Source: Myripristis murdjan (taxonomy: Eukaryota; Chordata; Actinopteri; Holocentriformes; Holocentridae). Taken from it: 64,000 bases of DNA. Positions 11,600 through 24,100 of the stretch are shown here, one piece after another (position 1 is the first letter of the stretch; every line of letters begins with the position of its first letter). Made by a program: the position numbers and the translations under genes. The notes under the pieces were generated by a model, which had not been told where the DNA came from, made no database searches, and saw nothing but the letters and a program-made list of their open reading frames with translations. Location: positions 9,532,821 to 9,596,820 of the forward strand of contig NC_043983.1 in NCBI RefSeq assembly GCF_902150065.1. The letters run 5' to 3'.

Positions 11600-12110
11600 A
11601 GTTTAAGTTTATTTAAAGCCCTTGTTACAGTTTACAGTCTCCAAGGGCTTTACATGCTCACAAGTTTACAACAGACAAAACAGGATGACACATGACTTAA
11701 TCCTCATAGCAGACAAGAAAAAGCTGCCCAAAAACAGAGGTGGAACAGGGGAAAATGGAAGAAATTGTGAGAGGGACCACAGGGGGAGGAGACCCCTTGG
11801 TGGTCACACAGGTGTGCACCAGGCGCCAACCCAGTGGACAGATTACCAAAGCAAAACAGTCAAATTTCAGAAGAAAACACACCAGCAGACAAAATAAAGA
11901 CAACAAAAGCAGTACGGGGCAAGGAGGAAGACGGTCACACTCAGGCTGCCGACCTAAAGATGGTAGCCACATCCATGCAGCAAAACACAAACAACAGCCA
12001 GTTACACACACAGAGGAGAAGAGGTTTGTAGCAGAAAACCACACGGTCAAAACCGAAGGTAGAGGTGAGACATCTAAATCGGCAGAGGCTACACTAAAGA
12101 TGAGCAACTG
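11600..12110. repeat. Probable dispersed repeat remnant
   Basis: The segment from AAGTTTATTTAAAGCCCTTG through the AAGGGCTTTACATG and AGACAAGAAAAAGCTGCCC words resembles a dispersed teleost repeat often seen downstream of genes. Open frames on both strands here look fortuitous: they lack domains and lie on opposite strands over the same bases. The classification rests on remembered words only. Confidence 0.4.
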
Positions 12111-12997
12111 AGACTGAGCCTCTCTCTGCATTCATTTGATTTTGCAGCAGCTCCACTGGGACAGATGTGGGGTTTAATGCCTGGCTCAAGAGCAGTTCCA
12201 CAGGCTGTGCTGAGTGAGAGGGGGCCGCAAACTCATTCACATATTTTCCCAACAGTTCACAAGCTCATGAATTGGTTTTGTATTTGCTGAACAGATTCAT
12301 GCTCATCAGTGCCTGCAAGCCCAACAGAGGGCAGTGGTACATCATATTCTCTTGTATATGGGGGTAGCTGACACACAATTCAGTAAATCAGAGATAACAT
12401 TCCTTTGAGCAATCATGATTATGGAATAACCCTTCTTCTTTGTAAATTCTCCTTTGCAAGACTGAAGCAGTTACAGAGGAACATGTACGTCACTGGGCAA
12501 CTAATTCACTGTGAGGATGTATTGGTCAAGTGAGAGACCAAGACATAACTATATTTTTTTTATCATGTTAGTTGCGTTTGTGGGTGGAAACATTTTTTAC
12601 TTCCTCAATGAGTCAGCTGTGTTGTTGCACTGCTCTGTGCTGGAGACTACATGCCTGACTGTCCTGGAAGAGGGAGGAAGCCTTTTTTAAGACTGTAATT
12701 TGGCTGTGTGAATAAACTTGACTTTAAGGTAAGACGAAATTGTAAGCAACAATGCCTATATTCCAATAGCAGGAAAGTCATGTTTTAACTGTCATCAATG
12801 TCCAGCTGCACTGTGAAAGCATTCCAGTGTAGTCGCAAATTTGTTGTGGGTACTGATGGGGTGCCCATCTGTCTGTTGGCAGGTTATCATGGTAACAGTC
12901 TCACATGGTAACAGTCTTACAGTCAAGACTAGAAGAAACCTAAGAAAGAGATGCTTAGATTCAGCTTATGGCAATTTAATATTTCATTTCTTTCCAG
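12111..12997. other. Intergenic / 5' leader of the reelin-domain gene
   Basis: No gene was recognised. A splice acceptor (TTTCTTTCCAG) ends at 12997 directly before an ATG, so a non-coding first exon of the downstream gene probably lies somewhere in this stretch. Confidence 0.5.
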
Positions 12998-15065
12998 ATG
13001 TGGATTCTGCACAGGGTTTGCATTCTGATTAGTCTTCACATCATCCCAGAGGTGATGGGCTTCTTATCAGGTGACTTCCCACAGGCTTGTGATTCAATGT
13101 TGCCTCAGCATGACGACATTGTTCCTTCAAATGAACCCCTGCCGTATCAGGTTACATTTACAACTGGCGAAGCAGGAGAGCCAATTACAGGTACACAGAC
13201 TCTTTTTATTCCCCCTTTTTTTTTTTTTTTTTTTTTTAGATTTATTCATCATTGCAGATCATGTGTTGATGTTGTTAAACACAATGCTGTTGTATTATTT
13301 GCATCTCTCTCTCCCTCTCTCTCTCTTTTTTCTCTCTCTCCCTCTGTCTCTCCATCTCTCCCCTGCTGAAATTCCAAACCATTTTTCAGTTCATCTCAAA
13401 AGCAACTCAGGTAATAAAATCATGGGGTTTATGGTAGAAGCTCGGGAGACACCGGATGGCCACGCTGTTGGAAATTTTATCGTGATCGACGACTACACTC
13501 GAACCCTGGATTGCCATAGTTTGAGAGTATGTTACCGTCCTGTGTTCTCATTATTAGCTGTAACATCAGATTTTGCAATATTCATCCTTTCGATATGCAT
13601 TTTCCCTCATGTATTTAAATGAACCTGAAGATGAGTCTTAGGGTTGAACTTCTGCCACAAGCTTCCTTTTGGACGTGAACCCATCTTGACTGCTGTCTTT
13701 CTCCTCAGGCCTCCGCTGCTAGTCAAAAGAACAAAGACTTAAAGAATGAGATCAGCGTTAACTGGACAGCAGGGGAGACAAGAGCCAGGACAGTCATCTT
13801 CAGGTTACATATATGATATGATATGATATGATATGATATGATATATGATATATGATATGATATGAAGTCTTTGCCCTTTAACCAATAGACGTATGTGTGA
13901 CATACGTTGACACATCACATCGTCAATCCAATGGTGAAGATGATTTGTTCCTGTTAAAAACTGTTACTGTTAACATGTTCATGCCCTGAAAAGTACTGCA
14001 ATGTGACCCATTTTGTGTACCTGCTCCATGACGATACACAATCCCCTCCGAGAACTAACCTCACCTGGCCTAGTTTTTATAACATAATAATGTGGAGGTA
14101 ATGTGGTTTGCATTAAACTCTGTGCATATTTCGCATGTTTCAGAGTCACATTTCTTGAAAAGTATGAGAAGTTCTGGGAACCGACCATCATTGAGCCTCC
14201 ACCACCTACAACCACTCAATCTCCAGCTACCACCACAGCATCCAGCCCCACCACAGCATCCGGCCCCACCACAGCATCCAGCACCACCACAGCATCCGGC
14301 CCCACCACAGCATCCGGCCCCACCACAGCATCCGGCCCCACCACAGCATCCGGCCCCACCACAGCATCCGGCCCCACCACAGCATCCGGCACCACCACAG
14401 CATCCGGCCCCACCACAGCATCCGGCCCCACCACAGCATCCGGCCCCACCACAGCATCCGGCCCCACCACAGCATCCGGCCTCACCACAGCATCCGGCCT
14501 CACCACAGCATCCGGCCTCACCACAGCATCCAGCCTCACTACAGCATCCAGCCTCACCACAGCATCCAGCCCCACCACAGCTCCAGTGACATCAGCTGTC
14601 TCCCACACTTCTCTGCCACCACCACCTCCCCCCAACCCCCGCAAGGTTTTTGGCATTTTGCAGAAATTCCTGCATGAGTGTATGAAATCCAACCATTTCA
14701 TGTTTCAAAAACAAAACAGGAGGACCAGCAGACTGAAAGAAATCATGATATTGTGGATCAATCATGCAATTTTTTTGGAGGTTCTGGCCCTCCTGTTTTT
14801 TGTTTGTTTGTTTGTTTGTCTTTTGAGTGTGTAACTTTATACTGATGGTGCAGTACACACTTGCTCAAACTCCTCTTTTCTCTGTTCAGGGCCAAGTGGG
14901 TCTGACGTTATTGTTTACCAGATCTGTGGACCCTGTGACCATGGTAATTTTTTTTTTTTTTTTTCAACTTTCTACGCTCATTAAGTGCTGTTACATAGCA
15001 GTTCTAATGAAGCTGCAGCATATGGACACTTTTCATTATCAAACATATTTTGCCAGAGAAATTCA

Positions 15066-15098
<33 letters not shown>

Positions 15099-15483
15099 GA
15101 ATCTTTGTGCCTGGCTATCCCACTTTTCTCTCTCTCCAGTTTCGGTTATGGTTCGCTACACTGCCTCCCCCTCGCTGGCTTTGTGTAAGACATGAGTTGT
15201 AAAGTGTTTTTTCTCATTATCTACCATGTCTGCTCCACCCATATACTGAATATGTTGGTTTAATGAAATGAATGAAAACATACTTTATTTTGTATGTGCC
15301 CAAGATATTGTGCATGGGGGTTTGTCTGGCAGCTGAGATCATCGCCTTGATCTTGTTTTGTGTGTGGAAATACAGTACTGTGAGTGTAAACAATCAGCAT
15401 GCAAGACTTCTCTATTTTAGCCTTATCTCAAAATGGTGCTGATGGGCCAGTTTTAACATCCTCTCTCCCTTCCATGTATGTGT

Positions 15484-15560
<77 letters not shown>

Positions 15561-17109
15561 CGCGCACACACATTTAGGACACTCTCATCGCCCTTGTGTG
15601 TGTGGTGATAGTCCTTACTATCATAGAACTGTCTCTCATCATTTCATCAGTTGGACCCAGTCATGAACTGTGAGTCTCTGCTTCGGGCTGAATGTTTAAT
15701 TTGACTTTTACATAATAATAACTTTAACATATGGTTGTCTTTCTCTTTTTTTTTTTTTCAAGAAAGGAGATCCATGATTTTGCCGTCAAAGTGGTTTCTG
15801 CCATCCATGAGATTTTTACAAGTAAGGAAACTGATCAAATTTAAGTGGCTACAGCAACTAGCTTTTGTGTTCAGGGTGGATATATTTGGTCTTAATGATG
15901 AGATTGTTGGCATGACTTTACAATATTAGTGCACTAATATTCATTCATTAATGCTTAACTAATCATCATGAGTTAATATATGACTCATAAAGAACTAAGC
16001 CATGCATTAATTTATGGCATCAGCAAGTAATGACGAGTCTACCTGATTAACAGACTGGGTCATATAGGAATAGCTATTACTTAAGTCAGCCATCATGGAT
16101 TAATTCCCTATCAAAATCTAGTATTCATTAACCTTCATGTTACCTTCATCACCTGTTACCTTACCTTTTTTATCAGTTGGGGTCAATTTGACCCCAGTAA
16201 TTTATATTTCTTTATTGATTTCCCAAATTTCACATTCATGAACTGCACTGGTTCTCACACTATTACAGGTATGGTTATGTTTGGTTAGGGCCCAAAAGCA
16301 GATTATAAGATTATAAATGGCATAGTATAGTTTCACTTCTAGCTATCTGCAACCTCACCAGATGAACTTGGAACATCTGTTTATTATGTAATGGGTTGTT
16401 GTTCACGGGACAGGAATATTCCTGATTGGGGCTTGTGACTCTGGATTCAAAGGCGGGACACTGAGAACATGATGCCTGGTACAGTATTTCAGTGATAGTA
16501 AAAGCTGTAAATTGCTCAGACCTCTGACATTAGTGAGGATGTGTGGCCTGTCAGGCAGTATAAAAACCAATAACCATAATCATATGCACTTAAGAATGAG
16601 TTAATAGTGAGCAAATCAATCAGTAGCTAATGATTTCTTAAAACAGATGCTGATCAGTATGACCAACAGTTCACAATAAAACTGAGTTAGACGCCTGAAA
16701 TCATGATCAGTCAAACATGAATTCATGATGATCTGTGCATAAGTTAGCATTCATGAATCAATATTAGTGCACCCGTATTGTAAAATGTTAACAGACTGCC
16801 TCCTAAAAACAAGACAGACAGGACTAGACATTTCCCACCTTGCCAATATCTGTCTAATACTAAAAGGTTGTTTCCAACTCTGTCTTACAAACAGTTGCTG
16901 CCATCTTCACGGGCTTTGAGGTGATTCATAAAATCAAGACGCCGGAACCTTGGTTTCAGGAAGTGATGGCTGGGTACACTGCGTGGAGGGTCCTATTCTT
17001 CATCTGCGTCTTCATACGCCATATTTGGGGACAAACAATACTGAAAAGAAAGAAGATAGGTAAATTAAGGGTGGTGTTTTCTGTGAGTGCTGTTTCGGTG
17101 AATGCTAAA

Positions 17110-17170
<61 letters not shown>

Positions 17171-17486
17171 AACTAGGCAAAAAAAAGTTCTGCACTGCTT
17201 TTTCAGTCTATAATTTCTCCCCTTTATTTATACCCAATAGTGTTGTATCTTATACCGTTGTAAAGCCTGATTCGTCCTCTTTCCAATGAGATACAACTTG
17301 TAAGGATCCTGCATTTCTGGAATGAGTGACACCGGTAATTGTGTGGGAAGCGACCAATTTTTTATTCATTTTCTACTGGACCTTAGTAGCGTGTGGAACT
17401 TCCATTTGCAGCAATAACAGCTTCACACCTCCTCCTCATGCTGATCAACTGAAAACACACTGAATGTGTGTGTGTGCGTGTGTGTA

Positions 17487-17522
<36 letters not shown>

Positions 17523-17807
17523 CATAATAACACCTGTCACTTTTTTTCTCTTGCAGGGACTTCAAATACCGCTGAGAAGTGGAAGCGCAAAAGGGAAATG
17601 GTGAGTGTGTTAACTCTAATAAACATTTAACAATTCATCCAGGTGCATTTTCTGTCAAAATGCAAACTGATGTCTGTTTTTTGTTACAACTCTGAATTTC
17701 AGACGAAGCTCGGTGTGGCTGACCAGATTAGCCTCGCTGTGTTTATCATCTTCTACATCGGAAGCGTTTGCTTCACTGTAGCTCTCATTTTTGATATATT
17801 TTCGTGA
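12998..17807 (+). CDS. Reelin-domain, mucin-like, four-TM membrane protein (not recognised)
   Basis: I infer twelve exons: 12998-13190, 13390-13526, 13709-13803, 14144-14645, 14890-14943, 15140-15184, 15305-15379, 15578-15669, 15763-15821, 16895-17059, 17557-17600 and 17703-17807. They total 1566 bases with matching phases, giving 521 residues. The ATG is the first codon after an acceptor and opens a signal peptide. Residues about 22-140 form a reelin (reeler) domain, with FLSGDFPQACDSM, GFMVEARE, GNFIVIDDY and the closing VTFLEKYEKFW. Next come about 19 copies of a six-residue Thr/Ser-rich repeat and a Pro-rich stretch. Four hydrophobic segments follow, in exons 7, 8, 10 and 12. The DOMON and cytochrome b561 domains of ferric-chelate reductase 1, the usual reeler partners, are absent. 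The reeler part is clear. The 3' exon chain is supported by splice signals and hydrophobicity only, and the short exons 5-6 are the weakest. Function is unknown; a cell-surface role is inferred. Confidence 0.7.
13807..13865. repeat. ATATG pentanucleotide microsatellite
   Basis: About ten near-perfect GATAT units begin four bases after the donor of exon 3 of the reelin-domain gene. Confidence 0.9.
14232..14583 (+). repeat. Coding 18-bp minisatellite
   Basis: About 19 tandem copies of an 18-base unit (CCCACCACAGCATCCGGC and variants) encode PTTASG-type hexamers in exon 4 of the reelin-domain gene. Variants at the first codon (Pro, Thr, Leu) and last codon (Gly, Ser) are clustered, with Leu units at the 3' end. 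The unit length is a multiple of three, so copy changes keep frame. Several other frames are open here only because the unit lacks stops. Confidence 0.95.
15066..15099. repeat. CT tract
   Basis: A CT run lies in the intron before exon 6 of the reelin-domain gene, about 40 bases upstream of that exon's acceptor. Confidence 0.8.
15478..15557. repeat. GT microsatellite (about 80 bases)
   Basis: A long GT run followed by CGCGCACACA lies just upstream of exon 8 of the reelin-domain gene, so it crowds the acceptor region. Confidence 0.95.
15917..16784. mobile_element. MITE with long terminal inverted repeats, intron 9 of the reelin-domain gene
   Basis: The left end TTTACAATATTAGTGCAC and the right end GTGCACCCGTATTGTAAA are imperfect inverted repeats that continue inward for about 40 bases (CTAATATTCATTCAT against ATGAATCAATATTAG). 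The interior is AT-rich and non-coding. It includes a GGTCAATTTGACC palindrome near 16183-16195 that may be a second element nested inside. The superfamily is not assigned. Confidence 0.6.
17111..17170. repeat. CA-TA compound microsatellite
   Basis: A CA run of about 35 bases passes directly into a TA run of about 24 bases, in intron 10 of the reelin-domain gene. Confidence 0.95.
17466..17522. repeat. GT-TA compound microsatellite
   Basis: Interrupted GT repeats pass into a TA run, roughly inverse in orientation to the tract at 17111-17170. It lies in intron 10, about 35 bases upstream of exon 11. Confidence 0.95.
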
Positions 17808-19797
17808 TATGAAATGTACGCTCACAGCAGGCTGTCACAAACTACAGTTTTTTTTCTTTTTGTACAGAAAAAACATAGTCTTTCTTTTTCAAGTGTGTCT
17901 TGTGTGTTAAACCTCCTCCTTGGGGTCTGCAGGATGGCCTTATGCTGCCACTTTTGTTAACAGGATTTCGCCTGTTAACAAAGGCAGGACAGTAGCCACC
18001 AGTATATGGTAAAACATAGTATATGGGAAAACATAGAACAATTTAATAAAGACAAAACAATCCCTATAGACCAACGAATGGTGACAGGCCAACCACATGC
18101 TCTGATATGAATCATTACAAACAGGCAGGAGCAAGCCACATGACACTGATCACACTTCAACTGTCAGTCAAATAAGTCTCTAATACATAATACTTAACCA
18201 TTAACAATAGGCAAGGTATGAACAGAGTAGCACTCCCATCCCATTAGCCAGTCATGAGAAACCTGTAGGTACGTTCTGCCTGTGCCTGTTACAGGAAAAT
18301 CTAGAGTTAATATTAAACCTGGACTGAGACACAAGTGATCATTCAACATAGACTCAGCAGCAGCACTTGCCCGTTCTCTCACTACAGTTACAACAAAGTC
18401 CTGAGTTCAAAGTTAACTGAAGTTTATTATACAGCCCGAACAAAGGAGGGCACGCCTGAAAGGGTGTTTACTTGCTTTTTGTTAATTTCCCAGGAAATAA
18501 ACGGCCCCTTCAGACAGTCTGTGTTGGTCTACTGACCTCAAACATCGGGCTGTCTGTAGTCATGATGACGCTTACAGTTCAGTGTGTAAGGATAACAAAA
18601 CATGTTTAGAAGTGTGAGCGCTTTTACACAAGACTTTCTAGTATTTTGAAAAGATACGAACTTGGAGTGTCTATATGTAAGGATTGTTTAGCCAGTCGTG
18701 TCTGCTGTCAGCTCTGTGCAAACCGCCTTGACAACAGGGCTGTGGAAATTGGCTGCTGCTATTGTGTCTTAAATGTGTTTTAAAATGTGTTTAAAATATC
18801 AGTTTGACCTTTCCATATTTATTGAACTTTCTTGAACTTCCTACAATGAACCCTTGCCATTTACTCACTTCCCTCTAATTTAGCTTTGACTTGTTTCATT
18901 CTTCTTGTTTTATTCTACTCTGAAGTGGTCAAGCTTTTGATACAAAGTCTTACTACAAATTTTACACTTGTGTTGAGGCTGAAAAGGTTTCGATTGTAAT
19001 TGTATTTGCCACTGATTTTTTCATTACCTTATTCATAATCATCAAGTAAAACAGCACTGCATTTTAGCCATGATGGGTGTAGGAGGATCTGTTCTGGAAT
19101 CAATTTTTAACCTTTGTCTGTGAATCAGCTGGATAATATTTAAGCAGGATATGTATGTATGCCTCATCATTGAACATAAACATTAAACAATCAAACAAAT
19201 GTTTGTTGAAAATTAATCTTATCATTTATCTTGTTATTATTTCTGGTTCTTTGGACTTAGAGCTCATGCAGCCACATCCCAGGTGAAATAGGTCACACAC
19301 ACCCATAACACAAATCTGTAGAGGCATAAATCATCGTCACTTAGTAAATCATTTAACCCAATAGGTTCATATCTTTGTTTTTCTTAACCTGATAACTACT
19401 GAGGAAATTCCACTTAATCACCTTAGCACCATGTTTGGTGAACTGACGTCGTGAGTCTAAGGCACCTCTGCGTCTGATCCCCCACACGCCGTCAGTTCAC
19501 CAAACATGGTGCCAAGGTGAATGAGGTGAACAGACTTTCAGATGATTTCACTTTCAGTATCACTTTGAAACTGGCTGTCAAAAATAACCCAGCACAGGGA
19601 GTTCAAACTACCTCACTGTACGTCTGCCATTAGCTGCTGAAATGATTTTGAGATCAGCCAAAGGCTTACAGTCAGCTACATATGATATAATGTCTCTACC
19701 TAGTGGTGAAGTTTTTTATCTTCCATAAACCTAAGCACAAAGAAAAGACACGCAGCCCGGGGTTATAAAAACTTGTGTTCAAGCTAACAAAATAAAC
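17808..19797. other. Intergenic, 3' of the reelin-domain gene
   Basis: The early part is probably its 3' UTR; an AATAAA lies at 18045-18050. No other gene was recognised. It contains a near-perfect hairpin at 19418-19520, listed separately. Confidence 0.5.
19418..19520. repeat. 31-bp inverted repeat (hairpin) with 41-base loop
   Basis: The arms are 19418-19448 and 19490-19520. They pair over 31 positions with one mismatch (TTAGCACC against TTGGCACC). The stem has no bulges and its arms contain CACCATGTTTGGTGAACTG. No protein frame explains it. Possibilities are a foldback element end pair, a young hairpin RNA, or a chance inverted duplication. Confidence 0.85.
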
Positions 19798-19803
19798 TTT
19801 ATT
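19798..19803 (-). terminator. Polyadenylation signal of the minus-strand torsin-cofactor gene
   Basis: TTTATT on the plus strand is AATAAA on the minus strand. It gives a 3' UTR of about 1.3 kb for the gene ending at 21109. This is the farthest strong candidate before the hairpin region. Confidence 0.45.
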
Positions 19804-21108
19804 GAAATTACACACAGATATTCATATAACCAAAATAAACTTCATCTTAAAATGATAATATGAGAGGAATGAAAAGAAACAGATCAAAATGGTGGAAACT
19901 AAGAAATGATGCTATATATATTGAAGCTATTTTATAGCCCAAATTTAAATATGAATGTGATCCATCAGCCCAACAAGAAACCTTGTTTTGCCTCTGAATG
20001 TTGCCGAGAGCTAAGGATTAATCGGTAAAATTACTCAGCGATTCATCTTTATCACAAGTGTGTAATACATAAGGCACAATTTGTGACTTGCTGACTTGTT
20101 TTTAGCCAAAGCATCCGTTTTCAAATTCACATTCACTTTGTGAGAAACTATATATATTTCTTAACAATACATATTAAAAAAAGACTTTCATTATCAAAAG
20201 CCAAACTGAAAATTAATTTCAGTGGTTCCTTGAAAACAGGTACAGAGAAGTAAACTTTTTTTGTTTTTTTTATATTCAATATATACAGCTGTCTAAAAAC
20301 ATTTCAATGCAGGAAATGATTTCATATTACAAATACACAGATACAAACCAAATGAAGGATCAGAAAATACTTATTCCCACCATCAAGAATAAGAATCCCT
20401 CGAGAAGCTAGATAATTAAAGCAAATGTCAGTAGAATTTTAGTGCAAACCAATCCAACTGTGTACATAGAAAAGGGAATGAAACAACACCTTAGACATCT
20501 TCATGGGGACACGTGAACAGAAATATACAGAACATCAGTTACAGTCATCTCGGAGATTTGATACTGAATAACAGCAAACATGGATTTTCATCTTAAATGG
20601 AGCAGTTTACAGAAAATTAAACGAGGTACCAGTGTCATCCAGGTCTGGGTAATTGCTATAGTTGAGATGTGAAGTGCTGCTGAGCATGGTGCTTCCAATT
20701 TGTAAATCGGTACAATGCAATGGACAAAAATGAACAAATAAACAGGTTCAATGCATAATATAAACACAAAATCTAAGGAAACTCTGAAACTAAATGAAGT
20801 GAAACGACTTCATCTGTCCTCAATATTAGTCCTGACATTTGTTCTGTTGATCCAAGTTTTGCCGCCGTGAAACCAGAAGCAGCTGGACTGAATCTGAACA
20901 CTGGATTCATGAGCATACTGTATCCTCAGAGGGGGACACGCAACCCGTCAAATTTCAAATTTCAACACCAAGTCTGTGTGTGAAGTTTATGACAAAGAAG
21001 GGAGAATTGTAGCTCACCCTTTGCTCCAGAGCTCCTTCACAGTGTCAGAACAGACAAGGCTGGTCCCAACACATAACCTGACTTCCTGTGGGATGCCGCT
21101 TCAGTTCA

Positions 21109-24100
21109 TCAGCATCCCTTATACTCTACTTCACTCTCAGTGGTGACAGGCAAGATGAGGTGGGAAATGCGGCTCCACAGTCCTCCGAACTTGTCAAGGT
21201 CCATCCTGTTGAATCCAGTCTGGTTGGAGGGGCTAACAAACTTACTCTGGACATAGTCGAGCACCTTCTCCTCCACATCACGTAGACTCCCCTCCACGTC
21301 TTCCTGTGGCAGCAGTACAGTAAAGGCCAGGAAGACCTGCTTGTAGGCAGCGTTCTCATGGTCGCAGTAGCGATAGAAGATGAGTGTGGAGGCTGGAGGC
21401 AGCTCGTCAAAGCGGTGCACGACGGCCACGGGCTTGTCGCCTTCGAAAGCTGCCCGCAGCTGGCTGTCGATGTCCAGCTTGACCTGGTCGCTGTCCTGGT
21501 TGGCTTTACTGGCTCCGTCGATGTGGAGGACAGAGGAGTTGAGGGCGGCAGAGAAAGCGGAAGCCAGGGCTTGAGCCAGGCAGCGCAGCGTCCCCTCAGC
21601 TTTAGTGCCAGCAGTCAGGATCAGGCTGACTGGCTCTGTGGGCTGCGCCGTCTGGAGGTGCTTCTCCAGGTGGATCCTGCTCCTCTTCCACAGCTCAGGG
21701 CGCTGGCTGGGGAACTGAGTCTCCAGAATAGATAACTGAGCTGCCAACACTCCTGGCTTCACAGACCGAGATGAAAACCCGGCACCACTCTGCCTCTGGA
21801 ATGCAGGGACGTTCTTGTACGCCAGAAGAACGGCAGAGCTGAGCAACACCAGGAGCAGTAATCCCCACAGGTAGCGCATGCGTCCTGCAACAACGCAAGA
21901 CCGTTCAGCACTGACAATATTGAAGTGTAGGCAAAAAACCAACAACAAAAGCTGTGTATTTAGATCTAAATAGTCATAGCTTACCTCCAGAAGAAAAACC
22001 AGAACTTCCCTTGATAACAGCAGACGTCTTTTTCCCTGCTAAAAGAGAGTCTAATCAAACACAAATCCAGGATGTAAATGCTAAATAAAACATTAATAAC
22101 TGTAATAATCAAGTGAGGCTTAATACCTTGTCGTCTCTGCTGAAGACTTTGCTTCTGTATAGGAACATCAGTCACATGCTTTGTTGTGTATGTGACCTCA
22201 GTGAGGGGACATGGCCTTAAGACACGGTTCGGCCTGTGAATAACTAAAGATGGAGCAGAGCAGCTTATTACTGTGAAGTTTTGCGCATTGCTTCATTCAA
22301 CTGTAACTGCTGAAATATTGCGGGCATCAGAAATCAAACTTTTTGTTATGAAATCCTCTTGACATGACGTGACATACAGACAGGTGCAGACTATTGCAAG
22401 TGTTGTGCTACATGAAATAGTCATACATATATATCATTCATCTTCAATACTAATGTCACAGCAAAGTTAAGGGAGTGTGTGCAGCTGTTATTGACCAAAC
22501 CAAATTTTAACCAAAACTGATCAACAAGTGCATAAAACTTCTCAGAGCTGAAGTTTGACGTAACTCCAACATGGCAGGATGTGAACACCTGGAAAAAATA
22601 TATATATATATATAGATATCTATGCTTCTCAAATAAAATTCAGAATTCTGTTTTCTAAATTAGGGTAATTGCAATTCCTGTCATACAATTCCAGACTTGA
22701 CTGACTGTTTCAGCTGCTGCTCATCTAATATTTATTGACAGTAATATGCCTATAGATCATTCAGCTCTGACTGGAATTGAACTTTAGAACTCACTTCTCG
22801 AGGCAGTTTTTTCCAAAATCTTTCCAAATAAAATCACCATCTACCTGCACTATACGGGATCCTGGGGTTGTATTGTGCCGCACTGGTGATGATGGGTTTC
22901 GCTGCCACATGCCTGTTCTCGGGCTGTTTGAGCTGAGGAGCTGACTTGTTGGAGGCTACTTGCTCTTTCCGTGATGGCTGAACTGAAACCAAACAAACAG
23001 GAGGAGAGCAGCTGTATAAAGAGCATCATTATTATCCAACACTCATGTCAGTGAGGATGAGGTGCTGCCTTACCTCTCTGGGGTCTCGTCCAGTTTGTGT
23101 CCTGATCCTCAGCGTGAACGGGTGGATAGCGCTCCAACATCACACGGGGAACTTTGTCGCCACACGGGCCTGTTTCAAACCAAGGGGGCAGCAGATGGCA
23201 ATGACTTGTCTTATGACACTGACATAAACAACACCGTATAAAAAATGTCTTAACTCATAACTCAGGTATGACTTTTCTTATTTGATCACACTTGCACGCG
23301 CTGGCTGAGACTTGGCACATAAAACATCATTTAATAACTGCATTGGGTTAGGGTTAGGGTTAGGGTTGCATGCTGAAAGGCGGCTAGTAGAGCTGAATGA
23401 TATATCGTTATCATATGTGAGATATTAATATGTCAAAAGGCATCAATATGAATGATATCAAATTTAGAGTTAGGGTTGGGCCAAGACTGTGATTGATCTG
23501 TTTTGATCAAAAAAAATATTTTGTGAAGTAACTGCATTTTCTACATTTGGTATTATTATGCTGCCTTTTTTTTTTTTTTTTTTTTTTAAGAATGCTTAAA
23601 TTTCACTCTTGCTACACTTTCAATTTCAAATATCCATCAACCCATACTCATATTGTATGTCATATCGCTATTGAGATATTTGGCATAAATATCGAGGGAT
23701 AAAATTTTGTCCATATCATGCAGCCAACAGTCTGATCACAGGTTTACCATAACAGATAGACAGGCAATGTGGATGTGGATGACATTTTAAATATGCAGCC
23801 AAAAGGGTTTTAAACCTTTTGACCCATGAGGGATACACAACAATGTGATTTAGAAACAGAAATGTCAACAAGAAGTGACATCTAACCTGGGCACGGCTTC
23901 TGCTGATGAGTATTTTGAGAAGGAGCCTCTTCTGAAATCATCTCCTGATCTTCATTTTTCTCCAGATTTTCATCCGCTTCCTGGACTTCCATCTCATTTT
24001 CGTCGATGCCGTTGTCAGCCACCTCCCCTTCAGTCTCCAGTCGACTCTTCTTGCTGGGAGAGTCTGAGTGAAACAGGGAAAGAAGTTGTTTGCACTGCCT

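Noticed and set aside
11697-12131. Open frames of 120-144 codons on both strands
   Set aside because: They overlap each other on opposite strands, show no domain, and lie in what looks like a dispersed repeat.
13071-13622. 183-codon plus-strand frame running through an intron of the reelin-domain gene
   Set aside because: It reads through a poly(T)/CT intron. Only the part after the acceptor at 13389 is coding, and exon 1 uses another frame.
14216-14701. Long open frames on the minus strand and in a second plus frame across the minisatellite
   Set aside because: An 18-base unit without stops keeps several frames open. Only the plus frame continuous with the reelin-domain exon has splice support and protein context.
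19421-19430. miR-29-like seed in the 19.4-kb hairpin as proof of a miRNA gene
   Set aside because: Only the first nine bases match, and a bulge-free 31-base stem is unlike a typical conserved vertebrate pre-miRNA. Kept only as a hairpin finding.
23344-23368. Telomere-like TTAGGG repeats as evidence of a chromosome fusion
   Set aside because: Only about four units, in an intron; such short tracts arise by chance or repair.
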